Source of the DNA: Paracoccus sp. MKU1
GTDB taxonomy: Bacteria > Pseudomonadota > Alphaproteobacteria > Rhodobacterales > Rhodobacteraceae
Reading direction: 5' to 3'
DNA length: 64,000 nt
NCBI RefSeq assembly: GCF_001447385.1
Contig: NZ_LLWQ01000162.1
Location: 62,122-126,121, forward strand
The first letter of the stretch is position 1; the number at the start of each line of letters is the position of its first letter. This document shows positions 50,568 through 59,280 of this stretch, piece after piece. The position numbers and the translations under genes are program-made. The notes beneath the pieces are model-generated. The model had not been told where the DNA came from and made no database searches. It saw only the letters and a program-made list of their open reading frames with translations.

Positions 50568-51404
50568 TCAGGGCCTGAGCAACGCGGTGCGGAATTCGGG
50601 GTCGGAAAGCACCACCTCCTTGGTGCCAAGCTCCGCCGCCCGGCTGAGCGCGCGCGCGGTCTGGATCTGTGCGAATTCGACGGCCTGCGCCAGGCTGCGA
50701 CCCTGCCCCAGCGCGGCGGTGATCAGCCCGGCGAGCAGGTCTCCGGTCCCGGCCAGGGCCACGGGCAGGTGCGGCGTCGGATGGCGCGTCAGCCCCTGTG
50801 GTCCCCGGATCACGCTTTCCAGCATGCCGGGCGCGGTCTCGCGCAGCTTGCAGCCGGTGACGATCAACTGCGCCTGGGGCGCCATGCGCAGGGCCAGCGC
50901 GGCGCGGTGGATGTCGGCCAATTCCGCGATGGGCTGGCCGGTCAGCCAGGCGACCTCGAACGGGTTGGGCGAGGCGATGTCGGCCATGGGCAGCAGCCGG
51001 TCGCGGAAGGTGTCGGCGATCTCCTGCGGCACATAGAGGCCGGGCTGCTCGTCCCCCAGAACCGGGTCGCAGTAATAGCGCAGGCGCGGGTTCGCCGCCT
51101 TGGCGCGGGCGACGAAATCGGCGGTCAACTGCGCCACTTCGACCGAGCCGATATAGCCGGTCAGCAGGAAATCCGCGCGCTCGGGCAGGCCGCGATCCCA
51201 GGCGCCTTGCAGCAGGTCGGCGAAGAAATCACCGGGCAAGGGCCGGCCGCGCAGGGTCGGATAATCGGGCGTGTTGGAAAAGATCACCGTCGGGATCGGC
51301 GTCACCTCCAGCCCCGCCGCCAGCATCGGGAACACCGCCGCCGAATTGCCGACATGACCCATGACCACCTGGCTCTGGATCGAGATCACCAGCGGGCGGG
51401 TCAT
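50568..51404 (-). CDS. pdxY: Pyridoxal kinase
   Basis: 278-aa ribokinase-family enzyme salvaging pyridoxal to PLP. VISIQSQVVMGHVGNSAAVF (5-24), DPVLGDEQPGLYVPQ, ASPNPFEVAWLTG, and the anion-hole motif GTGDLLAGLI with catalytic Asp. ATG 51404 overlaps the stop of the MOSC gene (ATGA), so the two are co-translated. Confidence 0.93.
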   Translation of the reverse strand: MTRPLVISIQSQVVMGHVGNSAAVFPMLAAGLEVTPIPTVIFSNTPDYPTLRGRPLPGDFFADLLQGAWDRGLPERADFLLTGYIGSVEVAQLTADFVARAKAANPRLRYYCDPVLGDEQPGLYVPQEIADTFRDRLLPMADIASPNPFEVAWLTGQPIAELADIHRAALALRMAPQAQLIVTGCKLRETAPGMLESVIRGPQGLTRHPTPHLPVALAGTGDLLAGLITAALGQGRSLAQAVEFAQIQTARALSRAAELGTKEVVLSDPEFRTALLRP

Positions 51405-52153
51405 GCGCGGCCCTCCAGCCGCTGCGACCAGTCCTCGACCCGGCCGCTTTCCAGTCGGCGGATGGCATAGCGCCGCCAGCCTTCGGCCAGAACGTCCAGC
51501 GCGGCGATGCCCTGCAACTCGCCAAGGTTCAGCCGGTCCACATAGAGCGCATGCCACAGCCGGCGTAGCGTCCAGTCCGGCGCCACGCGATCAATCAGCT
51601 CCAGCCGATCGCCGGTCGTCACGATTCCCGGCTCCAGCACGCGGTAATACCAGCCGGTGCGGCCGCTTTCCTGCACGCGCCGCGCCATGGCCTCGACCCC
51701 GAAGCGGCGGTTCAGCTTCCAGCACGGCTGGCGGCCCTGCGAGACCTGCACCAGCGCCGTGCCGAGCCGGAAGATGTCGCCCACCGCGACCTCCGCCTCG
51801 GTCAGCCTCCGGGTCGAGATGTTCTCGCCAAAGGCGCCGGGCGCCTCCAGCAACCGCCTGATTTCACCGTTTTCCAAATACTCCACGGGGGTCCGGGGGT
51901 GTGAAACCCCCGGCGGTTCCGCCGGGCGCAGCGGCCCAAGCTCTTCGCGCCATGCCGCATAATGGTCGAATGGATAATGATGCACGGCCTTTTCCGGCCC
52001 GCCATGCACGCGACGGTCGGCCTGCTCGTCGCCGGAAAACCCCTCGGGGCCAAGTGCCAGCGGGCGATCCACCGGGCGCTTGTCGATGCCGCTTTTCTGG
52101 TCGCTTCCGGGCAGCGGGGCGGCCTTGCCCGTCAACAGGATGATCTCCGCCAT
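51401..52153 (-). CDS. YiiM-like MOSC-domain protein with in-frame repeat insertion
   Basis: 250 aa. MOSC hallmarks: LGPEGFSGDEQADRRVHGG, KAVHHYPFDHYAAWREELG, PGAFGENISTRRLTEAEVAV, and the conserved Cys in VSQGRQPCWKLNRRFG. MOSC proteins handle sulfur or molybdenum cofactor-related chemistry; YiiM-type members act on N-hydroxylated compounds. Between ELG and PGAFGEN there are about 30 residues where I would expect about ten. The extra segment (PLRPAEPPGVSHPRTPVEYL and ENGE) is encoded by a family 1 repeat unit at about 51861-51930. Start at ATG 52153. Overlaps pdxY. Confidence 0.87.
   Translation of the reverse strand: MAEIILLTGKAAPLPGSDQKSGIDKRPVDRPLALGPEGFSGDEQADRRVHGGPEKAVHHYPFDHYAAWREELGPLRPAEPPGVSHPRTPVEYLENGEIRRLLEAPGAFGENISTRRLTEAEVAVGDIFRLGTALVQVSQGRQPCWKLNRRFGVEAMARRVQESGRTGWYYRVLEPGIVTTGDRLELIDRVAPDWTLRRLWHALYVDRLNLGELQGIAALDVLAEGWRRYAIRRLESGRVEDWSQRLEGRA
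51861..51930 (-). repeat. Family 1 repeat inside the MOSC coding sequence
   Basis: On the minus strand: hairpin CCCGGCGG-AA-CCGCCGGG (51909-51926), then GGGTTTCACACCCCCGG, then GTGGAGTATTTGGAAAACGG and TGAAA (core 51862-51883). The core is almost identical to 6385-6409 and to the left arm at 84. The unit is in frame and adds about 22 residues without a stop. Its presence in a gene and in three intergenic places supports a mobile repeat. Confidence 0.7.
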
Positions 52154-52382
52154 GGCTTCCCTCTGCTCGCGCGTCGCGCCCAGATTAGCCGAACCCCTCG
52201 CAGGCTCAAGGCCGCGGGGCGGGAATCGGGCGGCCCTGGCACCGCCCGAACCATGGGCAGTGCCGCCCTCAGCTGCCCGTATATTGCGCAGATCCGGGAC
52301 TGGCCGGGCTGCGCGCCGGGACAGGCGTTGCGGGCGCGGGGTTGCGGTGGCACCTGCTGGGGCGGGAGAGAGCAGGAAGCAG
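52154..52382. other. Divergent region between the MOSC gene and nasT
   Basis: 229 bases, no supported gene; holds promoters for pdxY-MOSC and for nasTS. I searched by eye for sigma-54 -24/-12 elements (GG-N10-GC) and found no clean match. Confidence 0.4.
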
Positions 52383-52973
52383 ATGGACAAGCGCCTTTCG
52401 ATCGTCGTCATCGAACCCGACCCGGAGCGCGCCGCCCCGATCGTGGACGGGCTGCGCGAGATCGGCGACCATGACATCCGCATCATCTCCGAGGAAACCG
52501 GGCTGGCGCGCCATATCGCCGAATGCCGGCCCGACATCGTGCTGATCGATCTGGCCAACCCCTCGCGCGACGTGCTCGAGGAGCTGGCGCTGGCCTCGGG
52601 CCCGACCGAGCGGCCGGTGGCGATGTTCGTGGACCGCTCGGACGAGCACCTGACGCGGGCGGCGGTCGAGGCCGGCATCTCGGCCTATGTCGTGGACGGG
52701 CTGCGCCCCGACCGGATCAAGCCGGTTCTGGACGCGGCCATCGCGCGCTTTCACATGTTCCAGCGCATGCGCGCCGAACTGGCCGCCACCCGCGCCGCGC
52801 TGGAGGAGCGCAAGGTGATCGACCGCGCCAAGGCCGTGCTGATGAAGGCACGCGGCATCGACGAAGAGGCCGCCTATGCGCTTTTGCGCAAGACGGCGAT
52901 GGACCAGGGCAAGCGTGTGGCCGAGATCGCGCAGCAACTGGTCCTTGCCGCGGGGTTGCTCTCATGCCGTTGA
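52383..52973 (+). CDS. nasT: NasT, ANTAR-domain nitrate-responsive antiterminator
   Basis: 196 aa. N-terminal receiver-like domain (RLSIVVIEPDPERAAPIVDG; ECRPDIVLIDLANPSRD), then an ANTAR RNA-binding domain (ERKVIDRAKAVLMKARGIDE and AAYALLRKTAMDQGKRVAEI; about 140-190). In Paracoccus NasT is held by NasS without nitrate; when freed it binds leader RNA and allows transcription of nasA onward. Overlaps nasS by ten bases. Confidence 0.93.
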   Translation: MDKRLSIVVIEPDPERAAPIVDGLREIGDHDIRIISEETGLARHIAECRPDIVLIDLANPSRDVLEELALASGPTERPVAMFVDRSDEHLTRAAVEAGISAYVVDGLRPDRIKPVLDAAIARFHMFQRMRAELAATRAALEERKVIDRAKAVLMKARGIDEEAAYALLRKTAMDQGKRVAEIAQQLVLAAGLLSCR

Positions 52974-54136
52974 CACCCTTGCGCCTGGGCTATGTGCCGC
53001 TGATCGATGCCGCGCCGCTGATCGTGGCGCGCGAGCTGGGCTTTGCCGCCGAGGAAGGGCTGGAGTTCCGGCTACTGCGCCTGGGCGCCTGGGCGCAGGC
53101 CCGCGACATGCTGGGTGCCGGGCTGATCGAGGCGGCGCATATGCTGGTGCCGATGCCGGTGGCGCAGGCGCTGGGGTTGGGCCCGGCGCTGCCGGACCTG
53201 GACCTGGTGATGTTCCTATCCCAGGGTGGGCAGGCGGTCGCGGTCAGCGCCGCGCTGGCCGCCAGGATGCGCGAGCAGGGCCATGATTTCGACTTTCGCG
53301 ACGCCCGAAAGGCCGCCCTTGCGCTGCATTGCGCCGCGCCGGGCCGGTTGCGGGTGGGCGTGCCCTTCCATTTCTCGACCCAGCTGGAACTGATCCGGCA
53401 CTGGCTCGGCGCCTGCGGCTTCAGCCCGGCCTTGGAGGTCGTCACCGTGCCGCCGCCGCTGATGGCCGAATCCATGGCCGCGGGCGAGGTCGATGCCTTC
53501 TGCGTCGGCGAGCCCTGGGCATCGAGCGCGGTGGACCGGGGATTGGCCGCGCTGCTCTTGCCCGGCACGGCGATCTGGGCCGCGCCGCCGGAAAAGGGGC
53601 TGGTGCTGCGTCGCGACTTCACCGAAGCCGAGCCGCAGGTGACAGGTGCGCTGATGCGGGCCATCTGGCGTGCGGGGCGCTGGCTCGACGAGCCCGAGAA
53701 CCGCGACACCGCCGCCGAGATCCTGTCGCGGCGCGAATATCTGGACCTGCCGGCCGAACTGGCCGAGCGCGGCTTGACCGGCCGGTTGCAGGTCACGCCC
53801 TCGGGCGAGATCCGCCATGTGCCGGGCTTTGTCGCCTTCCATGCCGGCGCGGCGAATTTTCCCTGGAAAAGCCTGGCCGCCTTCTTTGCGCAGCGCATCG
53901 CGCAGCGCCATGGGCTGGAGCCTGGGCCGGCGATGGAAAAGGCGATGGCGCATTTCCGCACCGATCTTTACCGTCGGCATCTGCGCGCGGCGGGGGCAGC
54001 CTTGCCCGGCGCCTCGGCCCGGCTGGAGGGTGCGCTGGCGCAGGACCGCGAGGTCGCGGCCGAAAAGGGCCAGATGATTCTGCGCGCCGATGCCTTCTTC
54101 AACGGCACTATCTTCGAGCCACCCTTCGCCGGCTGA
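52964..54136 (+). CDS. nasS: NasS, nitrate/nitrite sensor
   Basis: 390 aa. Same fold as nitrate-binding proteins of NrtA type but no signal peptide (MPLTPLRLGYVPLIDAAPLI), so cytoplasmic. GRLRVGVPFHFSTQLELIRHW, AAGEVDAFCVGEPWASSAV and HAGAANFPWKSLAAFFAQRI match NasS/NrtA. Role: binds nitrate and releases NasT. Start at ATG 52964 within the nasT end. Confidence 0.92.
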   Translation: MPLTPLRLGYVPLIDAAPLIVARELGFAAEEGLEFRLLRLGAWAQARDMLGAGLIEAAHMLVPMPVAQALGLGPALPDLDLVMFLSQGGQAVAVSAALAARMREQGHDFDFRDARKAALALHCAAPGRLRVGVPFHFSTQLELIRHWLGACGFSPALEVVTVPPPLMAESMAAGEVDAFCVGEPWASSAVDRGLAALLLPGTAIWAAPPEKGLVLRRDFTEAEPQVTGALMRAIWRAGRWLDEPENRDTAAEILSRREYLDLPAELAERGLTGRLQVTPSGEIRHVPGFVAFHAGAANFPWKSLAAFFAQRIAQRHGLEPGPAMEKAMAHFRTDLYRRHLRAAGAALPGASARLEGALAQDREVAAEKGQMILRADAFFNGTIFEPPFAG

Positions 54137-54422
54137 GCGTTTTGCGGGCAGATCGGGCACGGGGATGCCCGGCTTTCGGGCGGAACCGGCGGCGGATGCT
54201 GCGATGCCGCATCAGGGCTTGATCCGGCCCGCGTCCTGACCCAGTCTGATCCCATGGCCCGGCGCAACGGCGCGCCACCGGCCCGCTCGCAATGATGCGG
54301 CACGGGTTCCCGCGACGATGCGGAAATCCTCTCCTCCGAAAGCGCAATTCCGCTGCGGTCTCTCGCCGCCCGGCCGCGTGCTTTCCGACAGCCTTCGCCA
54401 TCAGCAACGCATCGGAGCCATC
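54137..54422 (+). promoter_or_regulatory. nasA leader with ANTAR-type hexaloop hairpin
   Basis: 286 non-coding bases. GGCGC-AACGGC-GCGCC at 54261-54276 is a perfect 5-bp stem with a six-base loop that has A at position 1 and G at position 4, the ANTAR target signature. A second stem, GGGCA-CGGGGA-TGCCC at 54155-54170, also has a six-base loop but lacks A1/G4 and may be the nasS end hairpin. GCGGAA (54320-54325) and TTCCGC (54348-54353) pair over a larger loop and could be the terminator that NasT must prevent. No T tract seen. Confidence 0.6.
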
Positions 54423-55631
54423 ATGCCCGCCGTTCCCCCCGTTCCATCATCCGAGGCCAGCCGCGCGCTGGGCCTCTCGACCTTCGCCTTCACCATCTGC
54501 TTCGCGGTCTGGACGATCTTCTCGATCATCGGCTTGCAGATCCGCGAGCAGCTTTCCCTGACCGAGACCCAGTTCGGCCTGCTGATCGGCCTGCCGATCC
54601 TGACCGGTTCGCTGGTCCGCATCGGGCTGGGCGTGCTGACCGACCGGCTGGGCGGGCGGCTGGTCTATACGCTGACCATGCTTTCCGCCGCCGTCGCGAC
54701 GTTTCTTTTGTCCCTGGCCACGACCTGGCCGCAGATGCTGCTGGCGGCGCTGGGCGTCGGGCTGGCCGGCGGTTCCTTCGCCGTGGGCGTCGCCTATGTC
54801 TCGCGCTTCTATGCCGAGGGGCGGCAGGGCACGGCGCTGGGCATCTTCGGCACCGGCAATGTCGGCGCCGCCGTGACCAAGTTCGCCGCGCCCTTCGTCA
54901 TGCTGGCGCTGGGCTGGCAGGCGACCGCGCAGATCTGGGCCGGCGCGCTGGCGCTGACCGCCGTGCTGTTCTGGCTGCTGAGCAAGGACGATCCCGTCAC
55001 CGCCGCAGGGGCCGGCCGCAAGGCGCCGCTGCGCGCCGAGTTCGCGCCGCTGGGTCAGCTTCGGGTCTGGCGCTTCTCGGCCTATTACTTCTTCAGCTTC
55101 GGCGGCTTCGTGGCACTGGCGCTGTGGCTGCCGCATTACCTGACGCAGGTCTATGGCTTCGGTGTCGGGACCGCCGGCATGATCGGCGCGGCCTATTCCA
55201 TCCCCGGCTCGATCTTCCGCGCCTATGGCGGAGTGCTTTCGGACCGCATCGGCGCGCGGGCGGTGATGTATGCGACCTTCCTCGTCTCGCTGGCCGCGAC
55301 CGCGATCCTGTCGATCCCCTCGGGCGTGCCGGTGCCGGTCTTCCTGGCGGTGATCTTCGTGCTGGGCTTCTTCATGAGCCTGGGCAAGGCCGCCGTCTAC
55401 AAGCACATCCCCAGCTATTACCCCGGCCATGTCGGCGCGGTCGGTGGGCTGGTGGGCATGATCGGCGGCCTTGGCGGCTTTGCGCTGCCGCTGCTGTTCG
55501 GCTGGCTGCGCGACCAGACCGGGCTGTGGTCCAGCTGCTTCATGGCGCTGTTCCTGCTGGTCGGGGCCTGCGCGCTCTGGATGTACGCCTCGATCCGCCA
55601 GATGGGCCGCGCGCCCCTGCAAGCCGCCTGA
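54423..55631 (+). CDS. nasA: NasA, nitrate/nitrite MFS transporter
   Basis: 402-aa polytopic membrane protein of the NNP family, about twelve segments. GLPILTGSLVRIGLGVLTDR with LGGRLVYTL (motif A region) and the glycine-rich signatures ALGVGLAGGSFAVGVAYVSR and GAVGGLVGMIGGLGGFALPL typical of nitrate transporters. Start at ATG 54423 after CGGAGCC; an earlier frame start lies in the leader and is not supported. First structural gene of the nas cluster. Confidence 0.93.
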   Translation: MPAVPPVPSSEASRALGLSTFAFTICFAVWTIFSIIGLQIREQLSLTETQFGLLIGLPILTGSLVRIGLGVLTDRLGGRLVYTLTMLSAAVATFLLSLATTWPQMLLAALGVGLAGGSFAVGVAYVSRFYAEGRQGTALGIFGTGNVGAAVTKFAAPFVMLALGWQATAQIWAGALALTAVLFWLLSKDDPVTAAGAGRKAPLRAEFAPLGQLRVWRFSAYYFFSFGGFVALALWLPHYLTQVYGFGVGTAGMIGAAYSIPGSIFRAYGGVLSDRIGARAVMYATFLVSLAATAILSIPSGVPVPVFLAVIFVLGFFMSLGKAAVYKHIPSYYPGHVGAVGGLVGMIGGLGGFALPLLFGWLRDQTGLWSSCFMALFLLVGACALWMYASIRQMGRAPLQAA

Positions 55632-55646
55632 GAAAGGAGTCCCGCG

Positions 55647-58079
55647 ATGAAGAAACTTGTCGTCATCGGTGCCGGCATGGCCTCGGGCCGCCTGCTGGAG
55701 CAGCTGTTCGAGGCCGCGCCCGGCGAATGGCAGGTCACCCTGTTCAACGCCGAGCCGCGCGGCAACTACAACCGGCTGATGCTGTCGCCGGTCCTGTCGG
55801 GCGAAAAGACCTATGAGCAGATCGTCACCCATGACGCGGACTGGTATGCCGCGCATGGCGTCGATTGCCGCTTCGGCGAGCCGGTGGTGCGGATCGACCG
55901 CACCAATCGCGCCGTCTATTCCAATGCGGGCGGGGCGCCCTATGACGCGCTGGTCATCGCCACCGGCTCGGCGCCCTTCATCATCCCGGTGCCGGGCAGC
56001 GATCTGCCGGGCGTGGTGACCTATCGCGACCTCGAGGACACCAACGCGATGATCGAGGCCGGCGTGGCCGGCAAGGATGCCGTGGTGATCGGCGGCGGGC
56101 TTCTGGGCCTCGAGGCCGCCGCCGGCATGGCGGCGCGGGGTGCCAATGTCACCGTCGTCCACCTGATGGGCCACCTGATGGAGCGGCAACTCGACCCCGC
56201 TGCCGGCTATCTGCTGCAACGCGACCTGGAGCGGCGCGGCATCAAGGTGCATTGCAAGGGCGCGACCAAGGCGATCCTGGGCCATGGCCGCGCCGAGGCG
56301 GTGTTGCTGGAGGACGGCACCGTCCACCCCGCCGATCTGGTCTGCATGGCGGTCGGCATCCGCCCCGAGGTGCGGCTGGCCAACGATGCGCATCTGGAGG
56401 TCGAGCGCGGCATCGTCGTCGATGACGCCTTGCGCACCAGCGACCCGCATATCTTCGCGCTTGGCGAATGCGTCGAGCACCGGGGCCAGGTTTTCGGCCT
56501 TGTCGCGCCGCTTTACGACCAGGCCAAGGTGCTGGCCCGGACCCTACTGGGTGAGGAGGCCGAATTCCGCCCGGTCCAGACCGCGACAAAGCTGAAGGTG
56601 ACCGGCTGCGACCTGTTCAGCGCCGGCGATTTCGCCGAAGGCGAGGGGCGCGAGGACATCGTGTTCCGCGACCCCGGCCGCGGCATCTACAAGCGGCTGG
56701 TGCTGGAGAACGACCGCATCGTCGGCGTGGTCATGTATGGCGACACCGCCGACGGCAATTGGTTCTACGGGCTGATGAAGGACGAAACCGACATCGGCGA
56801 GATGCGCGACACGCTCATCTTCGGCCCGGCCTTCCAGGGGGGGACCGCGCTGGACCCTATGGCGGCCGTTGCAGCCTTGCCGCCTGAGGCGGAGATCTGC
56901 GGCTGCAACGGCGTCTGCAAGGGAACCATCGTCGCCGCGGTGCAGGGCGGCGCGCATACGCTCGATGCGGTGCGCGCCTGCACCAAGGCCAGCGGCTCCT
57001 GCGGCACCTGCACCGGGCTGGTCGAGCAGGTGATGAAGCTGACGCTGGGCGACGGTTTCGTCGCGCCCGCGCCCGCCGGCATGTGCAAATGCACCGACCA
57101 CAGCCACGAGGACGTGCGGCGGCTGATCCGTTCCATGGGCTTGAAGTCGATCCCGGCCGTCATGCAGGAGCTGGGCTGGAAAACGGCCGGCGGCTGCCAT
57201 TCCTGCCGCCCGGCGCTGAACTATTACCTGCTGGCCGAATACCCGCTGGAATACCAGGACGACCGCCAGTCTCGTTTCGTGAACGAAAGGAACCACGCCA
57301 ATATCCAGAAGGACGGCACCTATTCGGTGGTGCCGCGCATGTGGGGCGGCGTCACCACGCCCTCGGAGCTGCGCGCCATCGCCGACGCGGCCGAGAAATA
57401 TGCCGTGCCGATGGTCAAGGTCACCGGCGGTCAGCGCATCGACCTGCTGGGCGTGAAGAAAGAGGACCTGCCGCATATGTGGGCCGACCTGAATGCCGCC
57501 GGGCTGGTCTCGGGCCATGCCTATTCCAAGGGGCTGCGCACGGTGAAAACCTGTGTCGGCAGCGAGTTCTGCCGCTTCGGCACCCAGGATTCGACCGGGC
57601 TGGGGATCAGGCTGGAAAAGCTGCTCTGGGGTTCGTGGACGCCGCACAAGGTCAAGCTGGGCGTCTCGGGCTGCCCCAGGAACTGCGCCGAGGCGACCTG
57701 CAAGGACGTGGGCGTGATCTGCGTCGACAGCGGCTACCAGATCAGCGTCGCCGGCGCCGCCGGGATGGAGGTGAAGGAGACCGAGCCTCTTGCCTCGACC
57801 CCGTCCGAGGACGAGGCGGTCGAGATCATCACCGCCTTCGTCCAGCTTTACCGCGAACATGCGCGCTATCTGGACCGGCCCTATAAATGGGTGGCCAAGG
57901 TCGGGCTCGACTGGGTGAAGGAACAGATCGCCGACCTGCCGACCCGCCGCGCGCTGGTCGAACGCTTCGAGATCAGCCAGTCGGTCTATCGCCGCGACCC
58001 CTGGGCCGAACATTCCACCATTACCGAAACGCCCAAATGGGCCCCCCTTGCCGATTTGACCCTGGAGGCCGCGGAATGA
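55647..58079 (+). CDS. nasB: NasB, NADH-dependent assimilatory nitrite reductase
   Basis: 810 aa; reduces nitrite to ammonium. N-terminal FAD/NADH oxidoreductase (KKLVVIGAGMASGRLLEQL; DAVVIGGGLLGLEAAAGMAA), a BFD-like [2Fe-2S] domain (EICGCNGVCKGTIV and ASGSCGTCTG), a second Cys cluster (GMCKCTDHSH, AGGCHSCRPALNYY), and the C-terminal siroheme/[4Fe-4S] domain with CVGSEFCRFGT and CPRNCAEATCKD ligands. NirB-type architecture at full length. Start at ATG 55647 after GAAAGGAG. Confidence 0.95.
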   Translation: MKKLVVIGAGMASGRLLEQLFEAAPGEWQVTLFNAEPRGNYNRLMLSPVLSGEKTYEQIVTHDADWYAAHGVDCRFGEPVVRIDRTNRAVYSNAGGAPYDALVIATGSAPFIIPVPGSDLPGVVTYRDLEDTNAMIEAGVAGKDAVVIGGGLLGLEAAAGMAARGANVTVVHLMGHLMERQLDPAAGYLLQRDLERRGIKVHCKGATKAILGHGRAEAVLLEDGTVHPADLVCMAVGIRPEVRLANDAHLEVERGIVVDDALRTSDPHIFALGECVEHRGQVFGLVAPLYDQAKVLARTLLGEEAEFRPVQTATKLKVTGCDLFSAGDFAEGEGREDIVFRDPGRGIYKRLVLENDRIVGVVMYGDTADGNWFYGLMKDETDIGEMRDTLIFGPAFQGGTALDPMAAVAALPPEAEICGCNGVCKGTIVAAVQGGAHTLDAVRACTKASGSCGTCTGLVEQVMKLTLGDGFVAPAPAGMCKCTDHSHEDVRRLIRSMGLKSIPAVMQELGWKTAGGCHSCRPALNYYLLAEYPLEYQDDRQSRFVNERNHANIQKDGTYSVVPRMWGGVTTPSELRAIADAAEKYAVPMVKVTGGQRIDLLGVKKEDLPHMWADLNAAGLVSGHAYSKGLRTVKTCVGSEFCRFGTQDSTGLGIRLEKLLWGSWTPHKVKLGVSGCPRNCAEATCKDVGVICVDSGYQISVAGAAGMEVKETEPLASTPSEDEAVEIITAFVQLYREHARYLDRPYKWVAKVGLDWVKEQIADLPTRRALVERFEISQSVYRRDPWAEHSTITETPKWAPLADLTLEAAE

Positions 58080-58411
58080 CCATCTTTGTCGATATCGGAG
58101 CCCTGGACGAGATTCCCCGCCAGGGCGCGCGCGTGATCCGCACGGCGCAGGGCTGCGTCGCGGTGTTCCGCACCCTGGACGACCGGGTCTTTGCGCTGGA
58201 CGACCGCTGCCCGCACAAGGGCGGCCCGCTGTCCGAGGGCATCGTGCATGGCGATCGCGTGACCTGCCCGCTGCACAATTGGGTGTTCGACATGAACTCG
58301 GGCGCAGCGCAGGGCGCCGACGAGGGCGCGGTCCGCACCTGGCCCGTCCGCGTCGAACAGGGCCGCATCCTCATCAGCGCCGAACTCGTCTCACGCCCCC
58401 GCGCCGCCTGA
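58076..58411 (+). CDS. nasG: NasG, Rieske-type ferredoxin (NirD family)
   Basis: 111 aa, cytosolic. [2Fe-2S] Rieske ligands: CPHKGGPLSEG (CxH) and CPLHNWVFD (CxxH). Starts within the nasB stop (ATGA). It is thought to carry electrons between the nitrite reductase NasB and nitrate reductase NasC, which fits its place in the operon. Confidence 0.93.
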   Translation: MTIFVDIGALDEIPRQGARVIRTAQGCVAVFRTLDDRVFALDDRCPHKGGPLSEGIVHGDRVTCPLHNWVFDMNSGAAQGADEGAVRTWPVRVEQGRILISAELVSRPRAA

Positions 58412-58423
58412 AGGAGCAAGCTC

Positions 58424-59272
58424 ATGTCCTATGTCAATCCTGCCGATTTCGCTAAGAAGATGATCGATGCCGGCGAGGCCAAGGTCTTCATGTCCACCAA
58501 GGACACGCTGATCCGCGCCTATATGGCCGGGGCGATCCTGGCACTGGCCGCCGCCTTCGCCGTGACCGTCACCGTGAACACCGGCGAGCCGCTGATCGGC
58601 GCGCTGCTGTTCCCGGTCGGCTTCTGCATGCTCTACCTGCTGGGCTTCGATCTGCTGACGGGCGTGTTCACGCTGGTGCCGCTGGCGCTGATCGACCGTC
58701 GCCGCGGCGTCACCATGCAGGGGATGTTGCGCAACTGGGGCCTGGTCTTTGCCGGCAATTTCGCCGGCGCCTTCACCGTCGCGGTCTTCATGGCGATCAT
58801 CGTCACCTTCGGCTTTTCCGAGGCGCCGAACGCGGTGGGCGAACAGATCGGCCATATCGGCGAGGGGCGGACGCTCGGCTATGCCGCCCATGGCGCGGCG
58901 GGGATGCTGACGCTGTTCATCCGCGCGGTCATGTGCAACTGGATGGTTTCGACCGGCGTGGTGGCGGCGATGATGTCCACCAGCGTCTCGGGCAAGGTCA
59001 TCGCCATGTGGATGCCGATCCTGGTGTTCTTCTACATGGGCTTCGAGCATTCCATCGTGAACATGTTCCTGTTCCCGGCCGGGCTGCTGCTGGGCGGCCA
59101 GTTCACCATCATGGACTACATGATCTGGAACGAGATCCCGACCGTGCTGGGCAACCTGGTCGGCGGGCTGATCTTTGTCGGCGCGATGATCTATGCCACG
59201 CATCACAGGACCTCGCCCCGGCGTGCGGTGGATGCGCCCTCCGAAGCCACCGCCGCCGTTCCTGCCGAGTGA
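58424..59272 (+). CDS. nasH: NasH, formate/nitrite-family channel
   Basis: 282-aa membrane protein with six helices, FNT family: GALLFPVGFCMLYLLGFDLL, LVFAGNFAGAFTVAVFMAII, RAVMCNWMVSTGVVAAMMST and GFEHSIVNMFLFPAGLLLGG. Probable nitrite uptake or export to balance internal nitrite. AAGGAGCAAGC precedes the start. Lies between nasG and nasC. Confidence 0.93.
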   Translation: MSYVNPADFAKKMIDAGEAKVFMSTKDTLIRAYMAGAILALAAAFAVTVTVNTGEPLIGALLFPVGFCMLYLLGFDLLTGVFTLVPLALIDRRRGVTMQGMLRNWGLVFAGNFAGAFTVAVFMAIIVTFGFSEAPNAVGEQIGHIGEGRTLGYAAHGAAGMLTLFIRAVMCNWMVSTGVVAAMMSTSVSGKVIAMWMPILVFFYMGFEHSIVNMFLFPAGLLLGGQFTIMDYMIWNEIPTVLGNLVGGLIFVGAMIYATHHRTSPRRAVDAPSEATAAVPAE

Positions 59273-59280
59273 GGGCCGCC

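Noticed and set aside
52154..52382. Sigma-54 promoter upstream of nasT
   Set aside because: TGGCAC occurs twice but without a GC at the right distance.
54155..54170. Second ANTAR hexaloop in the nasA leader
   Set aside because: The stem has a six-base loop but lacks A at position 1 and G at position 4, so it is treated as a plain hairpin.
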